Positions 44,550 through 53,040 are shown, counted from the first letter of the stretch. The stretch: DNA of 64,000 nt from Streptomyces flavochromogenes (GCF_000717595.1 NZ_JNZO01000045.1:43521-107520); one strand, 5' to 3'. Numbers and translations are program-made. The notes: a model not told the origin generated them from the letters alone.

Positions 44550-44714
44550 CTACTTCTGCGCATGTTGGCCCACGTAGAACAAGAGCCAGACGAAGCCGGC
44601 GAAGGCATGGGTCGCGAAGATGTACACAAAGACGCGCAGCATCACGCCGCGCTCCTTCCATCTCTCCTCGTCGTTCCCAGCCGCTGACTTCTCGCCGGTC
44701 ACGTCATTACTCAT
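44550..44714 (-). CDS. DUF6126 mini membrane protein
   Basis: 54 residues: a charged N-terminus (MSNDVTGEKSAAGNDEERWK), then one transmembrane helix (about 28-48, RVFVYIFATHAFAGFVWLLF) and a short tail. This matches DUF6126, a Streptomyces family of single-pass mini-proteins with the same helix pattern. GAGAGAG lies 6 bases before ATG 44714; an ATG two codons upstream is less favoured. It follows the ATPase gene by 20 bases, so it belongs to that operon. Confidence 0.75.
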   Translation of the reverse strand: MSNDVTGEKSAAGNDEERWKERGVMLRVFVYIFATHAFAGFVWLLFYVGQHAQK

Positions 44715-44734
44715 CGTCATCTCTCTCAAAGCCG

Positions 44735-45202
44735 TTACGAAGGGATCTGGAAGCGCGCCATCACGGTCTTCCCGCCTCGATCGGCGGCGGGCTCCGCAAG
44801 CACCTGGCCCTGGTACTCGTCCGCCAGCTCTGACACCATCCACAGCCCCGGTCCCATTCCTGCCGCGTCCAGACACGGAAGACGGTCGTCGTCATCGGCG
44901 ACGGACACCGCGAGCTGTCCGCCGGCAACGGTGATCCCCACATAGGCGACCGGGGTATTCGCCGCATGCCGCACGACATTGGTGACCAGCTCACCGACCA
45001 CCAGCAGCACCGCGTCGGCGAACGCCGTCGTGGGCGCGATCCCCGCCTCCGTCAGACTCTCGGACACCGTCCGGGTAGCCACCCGCACCGCGCCCGGACC
45101 CACATGAACGGACACGATATGCCGCTGGACACGGGGCAACGCGTGCTCGACAGCCACCGGCGGCAGGTACTTGCGCCACGGCCGGAACCTGTCCATCCCC
45201 AT
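44735..45202 (-). CDS. RsbW-like histidine-kinase-fold ATPase
   Basis: 155 residues. HATPase_c motifs: N-box DAVLLVVGELVTNVVRHAAN, G1 box ITVAGGQLAVSVADDDDRLP and G2 GPGLWMVSELADEYQGQV. As an anti-sigma-type kinase it would pair with a STAS antagonist; the one encoded at 43243 is the nearest. Its ATG overlaps the stop of the third ArsR (TAATG), so it is translationally coupled to that repressor. Confidence 0.85.
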   Translation of the reverse strand: MGMDRFRPWRKYLPPVAVEHALPRVQRHIVSVHVGPGAVRVATRTVSESLTEAGIAPTTAFADAVLLVVGELVTNVVRHAANTPVAYVGITVAGGQLAVSVADDDDRLPCLDAAGMGPGLWMVSELADEYQGQVLAEPAADRGGKTVMARFQIPS

Positions 45203-45555
45203 TACCGAGCCGCCTGGCCGTCGGCTTCACGCAGCTCAGCCAGCAGCTCTTGCTGCCCGGCGAGCAGAACGGACAGGATGCGTCGCGCGGCGGCGAGTAG
45301 CTCCGCCACGTCCCCACCGGCCAGCTCGTACACCACCGTGGAGCCTTCTCTCATCGCCGTGACGATTCCCGACCGCCGGAGCACGGCCAGCTGCTGCGAG
45401 AGGTTCGACGGCTCGATCTCGATCGCCGCGAGAAGATCACGGACCGGCATCGGCCCGTCCTGCAGGAGCTCCAGGACCCGAATCCGCACCGGGTGCCCCA
45501 GCATCCGGAAGAACTCCGCCTTCACCTGGTAGAGCGGAACCGGAACAGCCTTCAT
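45202..45555 (-). CDS. ArsR-family repressor (third of three related)
   Basis: 117 residues: [80 protein letters not shown]. It is nearly the same as the ArsR at 40334 over its first 70 residues. No cysteine. The gene is preceded by a small coupled frame and by two palindromes around a putative -10, strong candidates for autoregulation. It is the head of an operon with the ATPase and DUF6126 genes. Confidence 0.88.
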   Translation of the reverse strand: MKAVPVPLYQVKAEFFRMLGHPVRIRVLELLQDGPMPVRDLLAAIEIEPSNLSQQLAVLRRSGIVTAMREGSTVVYELAGGDVAELLAAARRILSVLLAGQQELLAELREADGQAAR

Positions 45556-45732
45556 CCGTCCGTCACCTCCTCCTCCGTACAGATGCCGTGCTTGCGAGCC
45601 AACCGCAACGCGTCCTCCAGCTCATCCTCGGCCAAGCGCCGTCTCGAAGGCGTCCTCTGCCGCATGCGCGGCCTCCAGCCGGACTCTCGCCGCACGGACA
45701 CGCTCCAGCACCGCTTCGGCAAACGTGCTCAC
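45552..45732 (-). pseudogene. Small helical protein gene upstream of ArsR, one frameshift
   Basis: GTG 45732 opens a frame MSTFAEAVLERVRAARVRLE-like (first codon GTG), AAHAAEDAFETAL, then loses frame at a GG near 45630. One frame over: AEDELEDALRLARKHGICTE, EEVTDG, stop overlapping the ArsR start (ATGA). With the single-base correction it is a 59-residue, highly charged helical protein coupled to ArsR. No family is recognised. As with other genes here, mutation and assembly error are both possible. Confidence 0.5.
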
Positions 45733-45753
45733 ACCCACCCCCGTCCCAATCTC

Positions 45754-45797
45754 ACTTGCGCAAGTCAGTAACTAGCGACTTGAAGAATTCTTCAAGT
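45754..45797. promoter_or_regulatory. Two perfect palindromes flanking the ArsR promoter
   Basis: ACTTGAAGAATTCTTCAAGT (45778-45797) and ACTTGCGCAAGT (45754-45765) are both perfect inverted repeats and share the half-site ACTTG. Between them, on the minus strand, TAGTTA (45774-45769) is a plausible -10 box, with the longer palindrome covering the -35 position. This arrangement fits autorepression by the ArsR encoded at 45202. Confidence 0.7.
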
Positions 45798-45829
45798 TTA
45801 CTCCTCCGGGCTGGGCCGCACTGCTCCTC

Positions 45830-46223
45830 TCTCCGATGGGTGGGTGAGTCCAGTGGTGACACAGCTCGCCTGGGGCTTGGGTGCTGGTCCTGGGGGCGGC
45901 CGACGCCGTGGGACACGTTGCGATGCCGGTCGCCAAGCTGAAGGTGGAGTCGTCTGCCAGCGGCTCGGGCAGGTGCTCGCGTCACCATTGCCGGCCCCGG
46001 GTGGCCGGGGCGTCGTAGGTGAACCCGACGGGTGCGCCGCCGTCGTGGTCGATGGCGCAGGAGAACGCGAGGCTGGACCCGGCAGTCGACGGGCAAGGGG
46101 AAGGGCTGGACGTATCCGTCGTTCATCTCGTCGGCAGTAGGCGTCCGCGTGCACGTCGAAGAGGGGCTGTCGGATGGTCGGCAGGTCCTCATGGGTGAAG
46201 CGGCGGAGGCCGACGGCGGTCAT
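45830..46223 (-). pseudogene. GNAT acetyltransferase remnant
   Basis: The minus strand starts at ATG 46223 with MTAVGLRRFTHEDLPTIRQP, LFDVHADAYC. It then continues in other frames with DEMNDGYVQPFPLP, SLAFSCAIDHDGGAPVGFTY, DAPATRGRQW and REHLPEPLADDSTFSLATG. This is the order of a GNAT N-acetyltransferase up to the middle of its fold, with at least three frame breaks. The acetyl-CoA binding part is missing. Clearly dead. Confidence 0.6.
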
Positions 46224-46517
46224 GAGTTCTCAGTGGCAGCGATGGCCGGCTGCGGGACCGAGTGGAGTTGCTCAGTCATGAGTGGGCCGTCTGGGATCTC
46301 ACTGATCAGACGGTCGACTCAGTGATTCGGTCCTGGCCTGGTCGAGTGAACAGGCTGATGACGTGGCCTCGTTCCCGTACAGCTACGGCGAGGTGGCGTG
46401 TGGCTACTGTGACGGTCAGGACTTCCCGTCGAAAGCCGAGCTGCCCGCAGCCTCCGTGGCGGTCCCTCAATACTCGTCCTCCGGCATCTGTGGGCAGGGT
46501 CGATCAACCGGTCTGAG
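46224..46517. other. Region without recognised gene
   Basis: About 290 bases between the GNAT remnant and the uracil-glycosylase promoter. Short frames exist on both strands but none has a ribosome site together with a recognisable family. Confidence 0.35.
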
Positions 46518-46540
46518 GTGTCAGACGTTCCCGGTAGGGT
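46518..46540 (+). promoter_or_regulatory. DNA-damage-type promoter (PafBC-like) before the uracil-glycosylase gene
   Basis: GTGTCAGAC (46518-46526), 8 bases, TAGGGT (46535-46540). The mycobacterial LexA-independent damage promoter reads TTGTCRGTG-N8-TAnnnT; six of nine upstream positions, the exact spacing and the -10 agree. GTCTGA/TCAGAC also form an inverted repeat at 46511-46526. The start of the downstream repair gene is 37 bases further on. Confidence 0.5.
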
Positions 46541-46577
46541 CCCCGCGATGCTGTGAGCCTGTGTTGGAGGGAGGACC

Positions 46578-46960
46578 ATGGCGAGACGAATGCGTGACGA
46601 GGCGTTCCGGATAGAGCAGGAGAAGGGGCGCTACGGACCCCGCGTGCGTGCCATCAACGAGATGATGGACGCCTTGCGGGACCGGGACGGGCACGGCTGG
46701 ATGCCGCACGTCGCCCCCTGGCACGGGGGAGTGGAGGCCCGTGTCTTGTCCATTCTGCGGGACCCGGGCCCAAAGACGCAGGACGGCGTCGGCTCCGGAT
46801 TCCTGTGCGTCGAGAACGACGATCCGACAGCGGAGCTTCAGGCGCAGATCGAGGGGGCGGGGATCGCGCCGCGAGACGTCACTCCCTGGAACGCCTACCC
46901 CTGGTACATCAACCGCTCGCCGAAGGGGCCGAGCTCCAGGCCGGCGTCTCCTGGGCTTCG
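46578..46960 (+). pseudogene. Uracil-DNA glycosylase family protein, C-terminally truncated
   Basis: GGAGGGAGGACC precedes ATG 46578. Residues 1-115 read RVRAINEMMDALRDRDGHGW, HVAPWHGGVEARVLSILRDP, GPKTQDGVGSGFLCVENDDP and TPWNAYPWYINRSPKG, the first half of an actinobacterial uracil-DNA glycosylase-family protein with its GSGFLxxEN and WNxYPW motifs. Near 46922 the frame shifts (AELQAGVSWASFPW follows in another frame), and by about 46960 similarity ends. The C-terminal half with its HPS-type loop is missing. The gene would have been damage-inducible from the promoter upstream. Confidence 0.65.
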
Positions 46961-47754
46961 TTTCCCTGGAGAAGCACGACCTCGGCCTGCGGCATCAACC
47001 GAGCAGATGGTTCAGGCCGCTGTAGGAGGTCCTTGTCGTCAGGGGCTCCAGTGTCGGTGGCGAGGCCAGAGGCGTCGAGGGCAACGTGCCCCGGACGCCG
47101 TCACCGGGACTGGAAAACGGTTCAGCAGGGTGCGGTGGCGTCTGGTTCGGCATGGATCGATGTCCGATCGGATGTGCCTCAACCATGGTGGCTTCGTAGG
47201 TATCGGAGGTGCTGCCGAGCAGGTGGACGCACAGTGTCCAGCGAGTGTTGTCCGTTCCGTCGGACCGCAGGAGGATCACGATGAGCCCCAACTGTCTGGC
47301 GGTGCCGGTGCCGGAGGGGTGCGAGGTCATTTCTGGTGATGTCCATGCCAGCTGTCTCGGGATCGGGTCCGGCAGGTATGACTCGGGTGAGGCTGACGGT
47401 GTAGTCGCCGACCGTGTAGGTGCGTTCCAGGGCCCGGCGCTGAGCCTCTGTGCGAGCAGCACTGACAGTGGCCGCAGCGGACCGGGATGCCTCTGCTCGC
47501 GGGGAAGCGGCTGACTTCGCTTCGTCGGGCGTGGGTTCCGGCTGGGCCGTGGTTACCGCATCGGCCAGCTGACCCGAGGGGTCGGGGCAGGTTCGGGGCT
47601 TCCGTCATTGGTTGTCAGGTCACGGACGGTTGACGACCGTTTCCGGCAGGGCGCCTCCCGCTCGGAAGCGTTCATGATCTTGCCGTCACTGCCTGCTGGT
47701 CCCGAGATCCGGACGAGAATCGGAGCCCAGGAACACTGACGAAGGGGGATGGCC
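46961..47754 (-). pseudogene. Broken minus-strand gene of unknown family and debris
   Basis: Protein-like sequence appears on the minus strand in changing frames. From 47700 down to 47580: SDGKIMNASEREAPCRKRSS, TVRDLTTNDGSPEPAPTPR. From about 47560 to 47330: QLADAVTTAQPEPTPDEAKS, ARTEAQRRALERTYTVGDYT, VSLTRVIPAGPDPETAGMDI. From 47310 to 47180: ARQLGLIVILLRSDGTDNTR, WTLCVHLLGSTSDTYEATMV. Two frame changes could join these into one protein of about 170 residues. The family is not recognised. The part below 47180 holds no intact gene. Confidence 0.35.
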
Positions 47755-48474
47755 GTGAGGCACACACTGAACTTGTGGCGTCAAGTGCTCGGAGAGGTGC
47801 CCGAGTCGGTTTGGCGACAGACCGAGCTCCGCGTACTGATCCTCGCGGACAACGGACTTACGGCCATCCCGCCAGCCATCGGGCGGCTTCACCAGCTGAA
47901 CACCCTGGACCTGGGCCACAACGCGCTGTCATCGGTGCCCGAAGAACTCGGCAAGTTGACCGAGCTCAGCGACTGTCTCTACCTCCACGACAACCAGCTG
48001 ACACGGCTTCCGGACTCTCTGGGAAACCTGACCCGGTTGCGCTATCTCAATGTTGGTGAGAACTCCCTCACCACTCTGCCGGAGATGATCGGTGGGATGA
48101 GCGGACTCATCGAGCTCAGGGCGCAGCGCAATCGTCTCATCACCTTGCCCGATGCCCTCGGTCAGCTCCGCAACCTGCGTGAGCTATGGCTCAGGGGGAA
48201 CGCGATCGAGCACTTGCCGAGTTCGGCAGCCGGCCTGCGTGAACTACGCCACCTGGACCTACGCGAGAACTCTCTGAACGGGCTGCCGGAGTCTCTGGCG
48301 GGCCTCCCGCTCCTGCGTCAGATCGACCTGCGGAGCAACCGCCTTGGCCAGCTGCCCGACTGGCTCGCCCTGATGCCATCGCTGGAGAAGCTGGATCTGC
48401 GGTGGAACGAGGTCGATCCCTCGCTACCGCTCCTCAGCGAGCTGGAGCGGCGGGGGTGCGTCGTCCTGACGTGA
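47755..48474 (+). CDS. Leucine-rich repeat protein
   Basis: About 239 residues made almost wholly of eight or nine leucine-rich repeats of 23 residues with the pattern LxxLxLxxNxLxxLPxxLGxL (for example LRVLILADNGLTAIPPAIGR, LRYLNVGENSLTTLPEMIGG). There is no signal peptide or membrane segment, so it is cytoplasmic, probably a protein-binding scaffold. GTG 47755 has AAGGGGG six bases upstream; ATG 47749 is too close to that site. The GC content is lower than in flanking core genes and neighbours are debris, so horizontal origin is likely. Confidence 0.82.
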   Translation: MRHTLNLWRQVLGEVPESVWRQTELRVLILADNGLTAIPPAIGRLHQLNTLDLGHNALSSVPEELGKLTELSDCLYLHDNQLTRLPDSLGNLTRLRYLNVGENSLTTLPEMIGGMSGLIELRAQRNRLITLPDALGQLRNLRELWLRGNAIEHLPSSAAGLRELRHLDLRENSLNGLPESLAGLPLLRQIDLRSNRLGQLPDWLALMPSLEKLDLRWNEVDPSLPLLSELERRGCVVLT

Positions 48475-48663
48475 CAGACACGACACCACCTCGCGCCACA
48501 GTGCCGCAGGGCAACAGCTCACGAAGCAGAAGAGGAAATGCCACGGTCACGCTCTCGATACAAGACGGAGGAAGGCGCCGGGGCAGGTGTGCGTCGGGGA
48601 GATCGTCGCTACCCGGGCGGTCGATACGATACTTCCGCATGGCTCCGCCTGATGGTCGCCCGC
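48475..48663. other. Spacer between converging genes
   Basis: 189 bases between the converging leucine-rich-repeat and small membrane genes. No gene or clear terminator was seen. Confidence 0.35.
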
Positions 48664-48921
48664 TCACCCTTCCCTGGAAGAGAAGCGGGCCACGAGGAGC
48701 ACCCAGGGCAGGTGGGCCGGGCCGGAGATCGTCCAGCTCACGGCAGAGAGCACCGAGGCCGTCCCCAGGAAGGTGACCAGCCCTCGCCGCTCCCGCAGGG
48801 ACTGCCATTCGTGGCGGGCGCTGCCCGCTTCCTTCATCTCGCACCGGGCGGTGCGGATGACCAGGAGGGCGAGTACGACGGCCGCGCCGAGAAACGCCGG
48901 GGCCACGCCCTGTTCGTTCAC
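48664..48921 (-). CDS. Small membrane protein coupled to NhaA
   Basis: 85 residues: an N-terminal helix (APAFLGAAVVLALLVIRTAR), a charged segment (KEAGSARHEWQSLRERRG), and a second helix (VTFLGTASVLSAVSWTISGP). GTG 48921 overlaps the nhaA stop as GTGA, so translation would be coupled, which supports a real gene despite the lack of its own ribosome site. Family unknown; an accessory subunit of the antiporter is conceivable. Confidence 0.5.
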   Translation of the reverse strand: MNEQGVAPAFLGAAVVLALLVIRTARCEMKEAGSARHEWQSLRERRGLVTFLGTASVLSAVSWTISGPAHLPWVLLVARFSSREG

Positions 48922-50219
48922 GCCGTGCTGCCGGACCGCGTGCCGGACCGGTAGATGTCGGGGATTCCGTCGGCGTCGTCGTCGCGCTCTTCCTCTTCCC
49001 ACAGCTGCTTGTAGATGCGGTTGCGGCGGCGCAGGAGTATGGCTGCGAGGGCGGCGGCGGTGAGGGAGCCGACGAGGACGGCGGCCTTGATGTGTTCGGC
49101 TTCGGCGCCTGTCGGGAAGGCGAGTTCGCCGATGAGGAGGGCGACCGTGAAGCCGATCCCGCCCAGAGCGGCCAGGCCCAGGACGTCGGCCCAGGCGAGG
49201 TCGGAGTTGAGCTCGGCGCGGGTGAAGCGTGCGGCCAGGTAGGTGCCTAGGAAGATGCCGAGGATCTTGCCCGCGACGAGGCCGATGACGACTCCGAGGG
49301 GTTCGGGGTCGGTGAAGACGTGGAGGAGGGCGCCGCCCGAGATGCCGACACCTGCCGCGAACAGGGCGAAGAGGGGGACCGCGACGCCGGCGGAGAAGGG
49401 ATGTGCGAGGTGGGAGACACGGGCCGCCGGGGACCGTGCCTCGCCCTTGTCACGGGTGGTGCGCAGGATGAGGCCCATGGCGACACCGGCGACGGTGGCG
49501 TGGACGCCGGAGTTGTACATCAGCGCCCAGACTGCGATGCCCAGGGGCACGTACCACCACCAGCCGCGCACCCGGAGGCGCTGGAGCACGTAGAAGACGA
49601 CGAGTCCGGCGAAGGCCGCGCCCAGCGCCCAGAAGTTGAGGTCGGAGGTGAAGAAGACGGCGATGATGAGAATGGCGCCGAGGTCGTCGACGACGGCCAG
49701 GGTGAGCAGGAACGCGCGCAGCGCGGAGGGCAGGTGGGTGCTGATGACGGCGAGGACCGCGAGCGCGAAGGCGATGTCGGTGGCCATCGGTACGGCCCAG
49801 CCCTCAAGGCTCCCGCCGCCGATGGTGACGGTGAGCACGTAGAGGGCGGCGGGCACGGCCATGCCGCAGACGGCGGCGACGACGGGCAGGGCGGCGGTGG
49901 CGGGGGTGCGCAGCTCGCCGACGACGAACTCGCGTTTCAGCTCGATGCCGGCGACCAGGAAGAACACCGCGAGCAGGCCGTCGGCCGTCCAGTGGGCGAC
50001 GGAGAGGTCCAGGCCGAGGGTGGGGATGCCGAAGTGGAAGTCGCGTATCTCCTCGTACGCCTCGCTCCACGGGCTGTTCGCCCACGCGAGCGCGACGACT
50101 GCGGCGGCGAGCAGGACCAGCCCTCCGACGGTCTCGGTGCGCAGGGCCTCGGTGACGGCCTGGCGTTCGGGCCACGGCAGCAGGCCGAGGATCACCTTGC
50201 GCGGGCGTGACTGCGTCAT
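48918..50219 (-). CDS. nhaA: Na+/H+ antiporter NhaA
   Basis: About 433 residues with about twelve helices. Family motifs are all visible: ADGLLAVFFLVAGIELKREF, VPMATDIAFALAVLAVIS, LLTLAVVDDLGAILIIAVFF (the paired aspartates of the ion site), and LGGIGFTVALLIGELAF. A C-terminal acidic tail EEEERDDDADGIPDIYRSGT is added. NhaA expels sodium in exchange for protons. GGAGG lies 10 bases before ATG 50219, which is preferred to a start 29 codons upstream. Isolated from other ion genes, with a coupled small membrane gene downstream. Confidence 0.92.
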   Translation of the reverse strand: MTQSRPRKVILGLLPWPERQAVTEALRTETVGGLVLLAAAVVALAWANSPWSEAYEEIRDFHFGIPTLGLDLSVAHWTADGLLAVFFLVAGIELKREFVVGELRTPATAALPVVAAVCGMAVPAALYVLTVTIGGGSLEGWAVPMATDIAFALAVLAVISTHLPSALRAFLLTLAVVDDLGAILIIAVFFTSDLNFWALGAAFAGLVVFYVLQRLRVRGWWWYVPLGIAVWALMYNSGVHATVAGVAMGLILRTTRDKGEARSPAARVSHLAHPFSAGVAVPLFALFAAGVGISGGALLHVFTDPEPLGVVIGLVAGKILGIFLGTYLAARFTRAELNSDLAWADVLGLAALGGIGFTVALLIGELAFPTGAEAEHIKAAVLVGSLTAAALAAILLRRRNRIYKQLWEEEERDDDADGIPDIYRSGTRSGSTA

Positions 50220-50449
50220 GAGGGGAAGGCCTCCGGGATGGGTTGACGGGCGGGCACGAGGCCCCTCGACGCCGACCAGACTTCCCGGCACACCAGCGCA
50301 TCGCATTGACGCGTTCCTTACACCCTATCGAGCGCCGGGGGACCTCGCCAGGGCGTCTCTCAGCTGCCGAGACGGGTTGAAGGGCCCTGCTTCTCACCAA
50401 GGCGCGAGGTGAGGGCACGACCCTTCGGGAGCCGGGCCGCCGGGGGCGG

Positions 50450-51698
50450 TCAGACGGTGGTCTTCACCGGCTCCTGGTCAGTGTCCTCGTCCGTGTCGAG
50501 GCCTGCGTCGCGCTTCTTCGCGAAGGCGAGGAAGGTGTTCAGCTCCCGCTTGACGACCGGGGCGAGGAGGTAGAGGCCGATGATGTTGATGACGGCGAGC
50601 ATGAAGAGCACCGCGTCGGCCATGTCGATCGGGGTCTGCAGGGTGAGCAGGGAGCCCGCGACGGCGAAGAGGGTGTAGAGGACCGTGAAGGTCAGCTCGC
50701 TGGCCCTGCTACGGCCGAAGAGGTGGGTCCAGGCCTTCATGCAGTAGTAGCCCCAGGTCAGTACCGTGGAGATCGCGAACAGCATCACCGCGACGGTGAG
50801 GATGTACGGGAACCAGGGCATGACCGTGTCGAAGGCGTCGGAGGTGATGGTGACGCCGCCGATGGACTCACCGCCGTTACGGAGCTCGACGTAGCTGGCG
50901 GGGTTGGCGATGACGATGGTCAGCGCGGTCATGGTGCAGATGACGACCGTGTCGATGAAGGGCTCAAGCAGGGCGACCAGGTGCTTGGTCTTCACCGCGG
51001 AGTGGGCGATCGGGGCCGAGCCCAGGCCGCCTCGTTGGAGAACGCGGCCCGCTTGAAGCCGATGATCAGCGCACCGAGGACACCACCGGCGACACCCTCG
51101 GGGTTGAACGCACCCTCGATGATCGTGGAGACCGCGGAGGGCACGGCGCTCGCGTTGACAGCGATGCGACGAGGCAGGCGGCGATGTAGATGCCGGCCAT
51201 CGCGGGGACCAGCTTGCTGGTGACGGAGGCGATGGAGCGGATGCCGCCGAGGAGCACGATGCCGACGAGGGCCGCGATCAGGATGCCGAAGAACAGCGCA
51301 CCGGCCGAGGAACCAAGGGCTCCGACCTCGCCGCCTGTGACGGAGACGAGCTGCGCGTAGGACTGGTTGACCTGGAAGAGGTTGCCGCCGAAGAGGCCGA
51401 AGAACAGGATCATGAACGAGGCGAGGACGGCGAGGACCTTGCCGAGGGTCTTGCCGTTCTTGCCGAAGCGTTCGGCCAGGTCCTTGGGCAGGTAGTGCAT
51501 GGGGCCGCCGGAGACGGTGCCGCCGAACCAGCCGGTGAAGACCAGACCGGCGACGACGAGCCACGCCACGATCATCGGAAGCTCCGTACCTCCGACGGGC
51601 ACGGAGTAGAAGACGATTTCGCCGAGCCAGGTGGCTATCGGCTCGAAGAAGCCACTGACCGCCCTGTCGACGGACTGGGTGAGGGAATCGAGAGACAC
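50450..51698 (-). pseudogene. Alanine/glycine:cation symporter (AGCS) gene with two frameshifts
   Basis: GTG 51698 opens VSLDSLTQSVDRAVSGFFEP, IATWLGEIVFYSVPVGGTEL and helices through KLVPAMAGIYIAACLV. At about 51165 one base is missing; the next frame gives RIAVNASAVPSAVSTIIEGA, FNPEGVAGGVLGALIIGFKR, AAFSNEA. At about 51022 a second base is missing; the third frame gives the last helices from KHLVALLEPFIDTVVICTMT to the C-terminus. Together they make a complete AGCS carrier of about 415 residues. The AGCS signature GALIIGFKRAAFSNEAG spans the second break. Complete content with only two point indels suggests recent mutation or sequence error. Confidence 0.8.
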
Positions 51699-51981
51699 GG
51701 TGGGGACCTCGGAAGCGCAGGACCGGCGCGTGGGAGGCAGCGCCAGTGGGGGTGCGGTCTTTGAGCGAACGCCGTTGTCCGGTCGGCGACCCGAGTGATC
51801 GACGCCCATGGACGCAGAGCGTGATCATCTCGGTCGTACTGCCGGTACGTGCCCGGCATCCCACAGGACAGACGGGGGGCGGTGCCACCTGCGGAGTTGC
51901 GCATTCCTGCCACGACAGGGCGCCTCCGCCTGCCACCCGGCGGGACGCGTCGGCGACGGCAGGAGTTTGACCGGCCGCCCC

Positions 51982-53040
51982 TTACCTGCCCTCTGGTGCC
52001 TGCGGCTTCTGACGGCCGGCGGTGAAGGGATACGTGTCGGCATCGGCCTCGGCCGCGTCAGCAAGTGCCTCGGCGGCGGCTTGCGCCGCCTTCGCCGCGT
52101 CGTCGGCCGCCTGGGTGGCGGCCTCGTCCTCCGCGGACGTCTCCCGGGTGGCCGGAGACGGGGGCAGCGCCTCGTTGAGGGCGCGGGACACCCCTTGAAG
52201 CGCCGAGGTGACCTCACTGGGGATTACCCAGAAGGTGCTGCCCGCACCCTGGGCGAGCTGGGGCAGCACCTGCATGTACTGGTAGGCGAGGAGCTTGGGG
52301 TCGGGGTCGTTGCGGTGGACGGCCTGAAAGACCTCGTCGATGGCCCGGGACTGCCCCTCGGCCTTGAGGATCTCGGCGGTGCGGTTGCCTTCCGCCCGGA
52401 GCACGGCGGCCTGCTTGTCCCCTTCGGCGGTAAGGATCTGCGACTGGCGCTGCCCCTCCGCCCCCAGGATCGCCGCCCGCTTGTCGCGCTCGGCGCGCAT
52501 CTGCTTCTCCATGGCGTCCTTGATGGACTGCGGAGGGTCGATGGCCTTGATCTCCACGCGGTTGACCCTCAGCCCCCACTTGCCCGTAGCCTCGTCGAGC
52601 ACGCCACGGAGCTGGTTGTTGATGGTGTCCCGGGAGGTCAGGGTCTTCTCCAGGTCCATCGAGCCGACGACGTTGCGCAGGGTGGTGACGGTGAGCTGTT
52701 CGACGCCCTGCAGGAAGTCGGCGATCTCGTAGGCGGCCGCTCGTGGATCGGTGACCTGGAAGTACAGCACGGTGTCGATCTCGACGACCAGGTTGTCCTC
52801 GGTGATGACCGGTTGCGGCCGGAACGAGACCACCTGTTCCCTCAAGTCGATCACCGGATAGACGCGGTCTACATAGGGGATGACGAGGTTGAGGCCCGGC
52901 CTCAGGGTGCGCCGGTAGCGGCCGAGGCGTTCGACGTTGCGGGCCCGCGCCTGCGGCACGATGCGCACCGCCCGCACCACGGTGAACACCGCGAGGGCCG
53001 CGAGAATAAGACCGGCTATGAGTAGTCCCGGCACGTCCAT
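51982..53040 (-). CDS. SPFH/Band 7 protein, QmcA type
   Basis: 352 residues. One N-terminal helix (LLIAGLILAALAVFTVVRAV), then the SPFH domain (RIVPQARARNVERLGRYRRT, LRPGLNLVIPYVDRVYPVID, VTTLRNVVGSMDLEKTLTSR), then a coiled coil (RAERDKRAAILGAEGQRQSQ) and an acidic Ala-rich tail. QmcA-type proteins form membrane microdomains and usually pair with an NfeD protein. NfeD is encoded directly upstream, 3 bases away. It is the last gene of a five-gene minus-strand set. Confidence 0.9.
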   Translation of the reverse strand: MDVPGLLIAGLILAALAVFTVVRAVRIVPQARARNVERLGRYRRTLRPGLNLVIPYVDRVYPVIDLREQVVSFRPQPVITEDNLVVEIDTVLYFQVTDPRAAAYEIADFLQGVEQLTVTTLRNVVGSMDLEKTLTSRDTINNQLRGVLDEATGKWGLRVNRVEIKAIDPPQSIKDAMEKQMRAERDKRAAILGAEGQRQSQILTAEGDKQAAVLRAEGNRTAEILKAEGQSRAIDEVFQAVHRNDPDPKLLAYQYMQVLPQLAQGAGSTFWVIPSEVTSALQGVSRALNEALPPSPATRETSAEDEAATQAADDAAKAAQAAAEALADAAEADADTYPFTAGRQKPQAPEGR

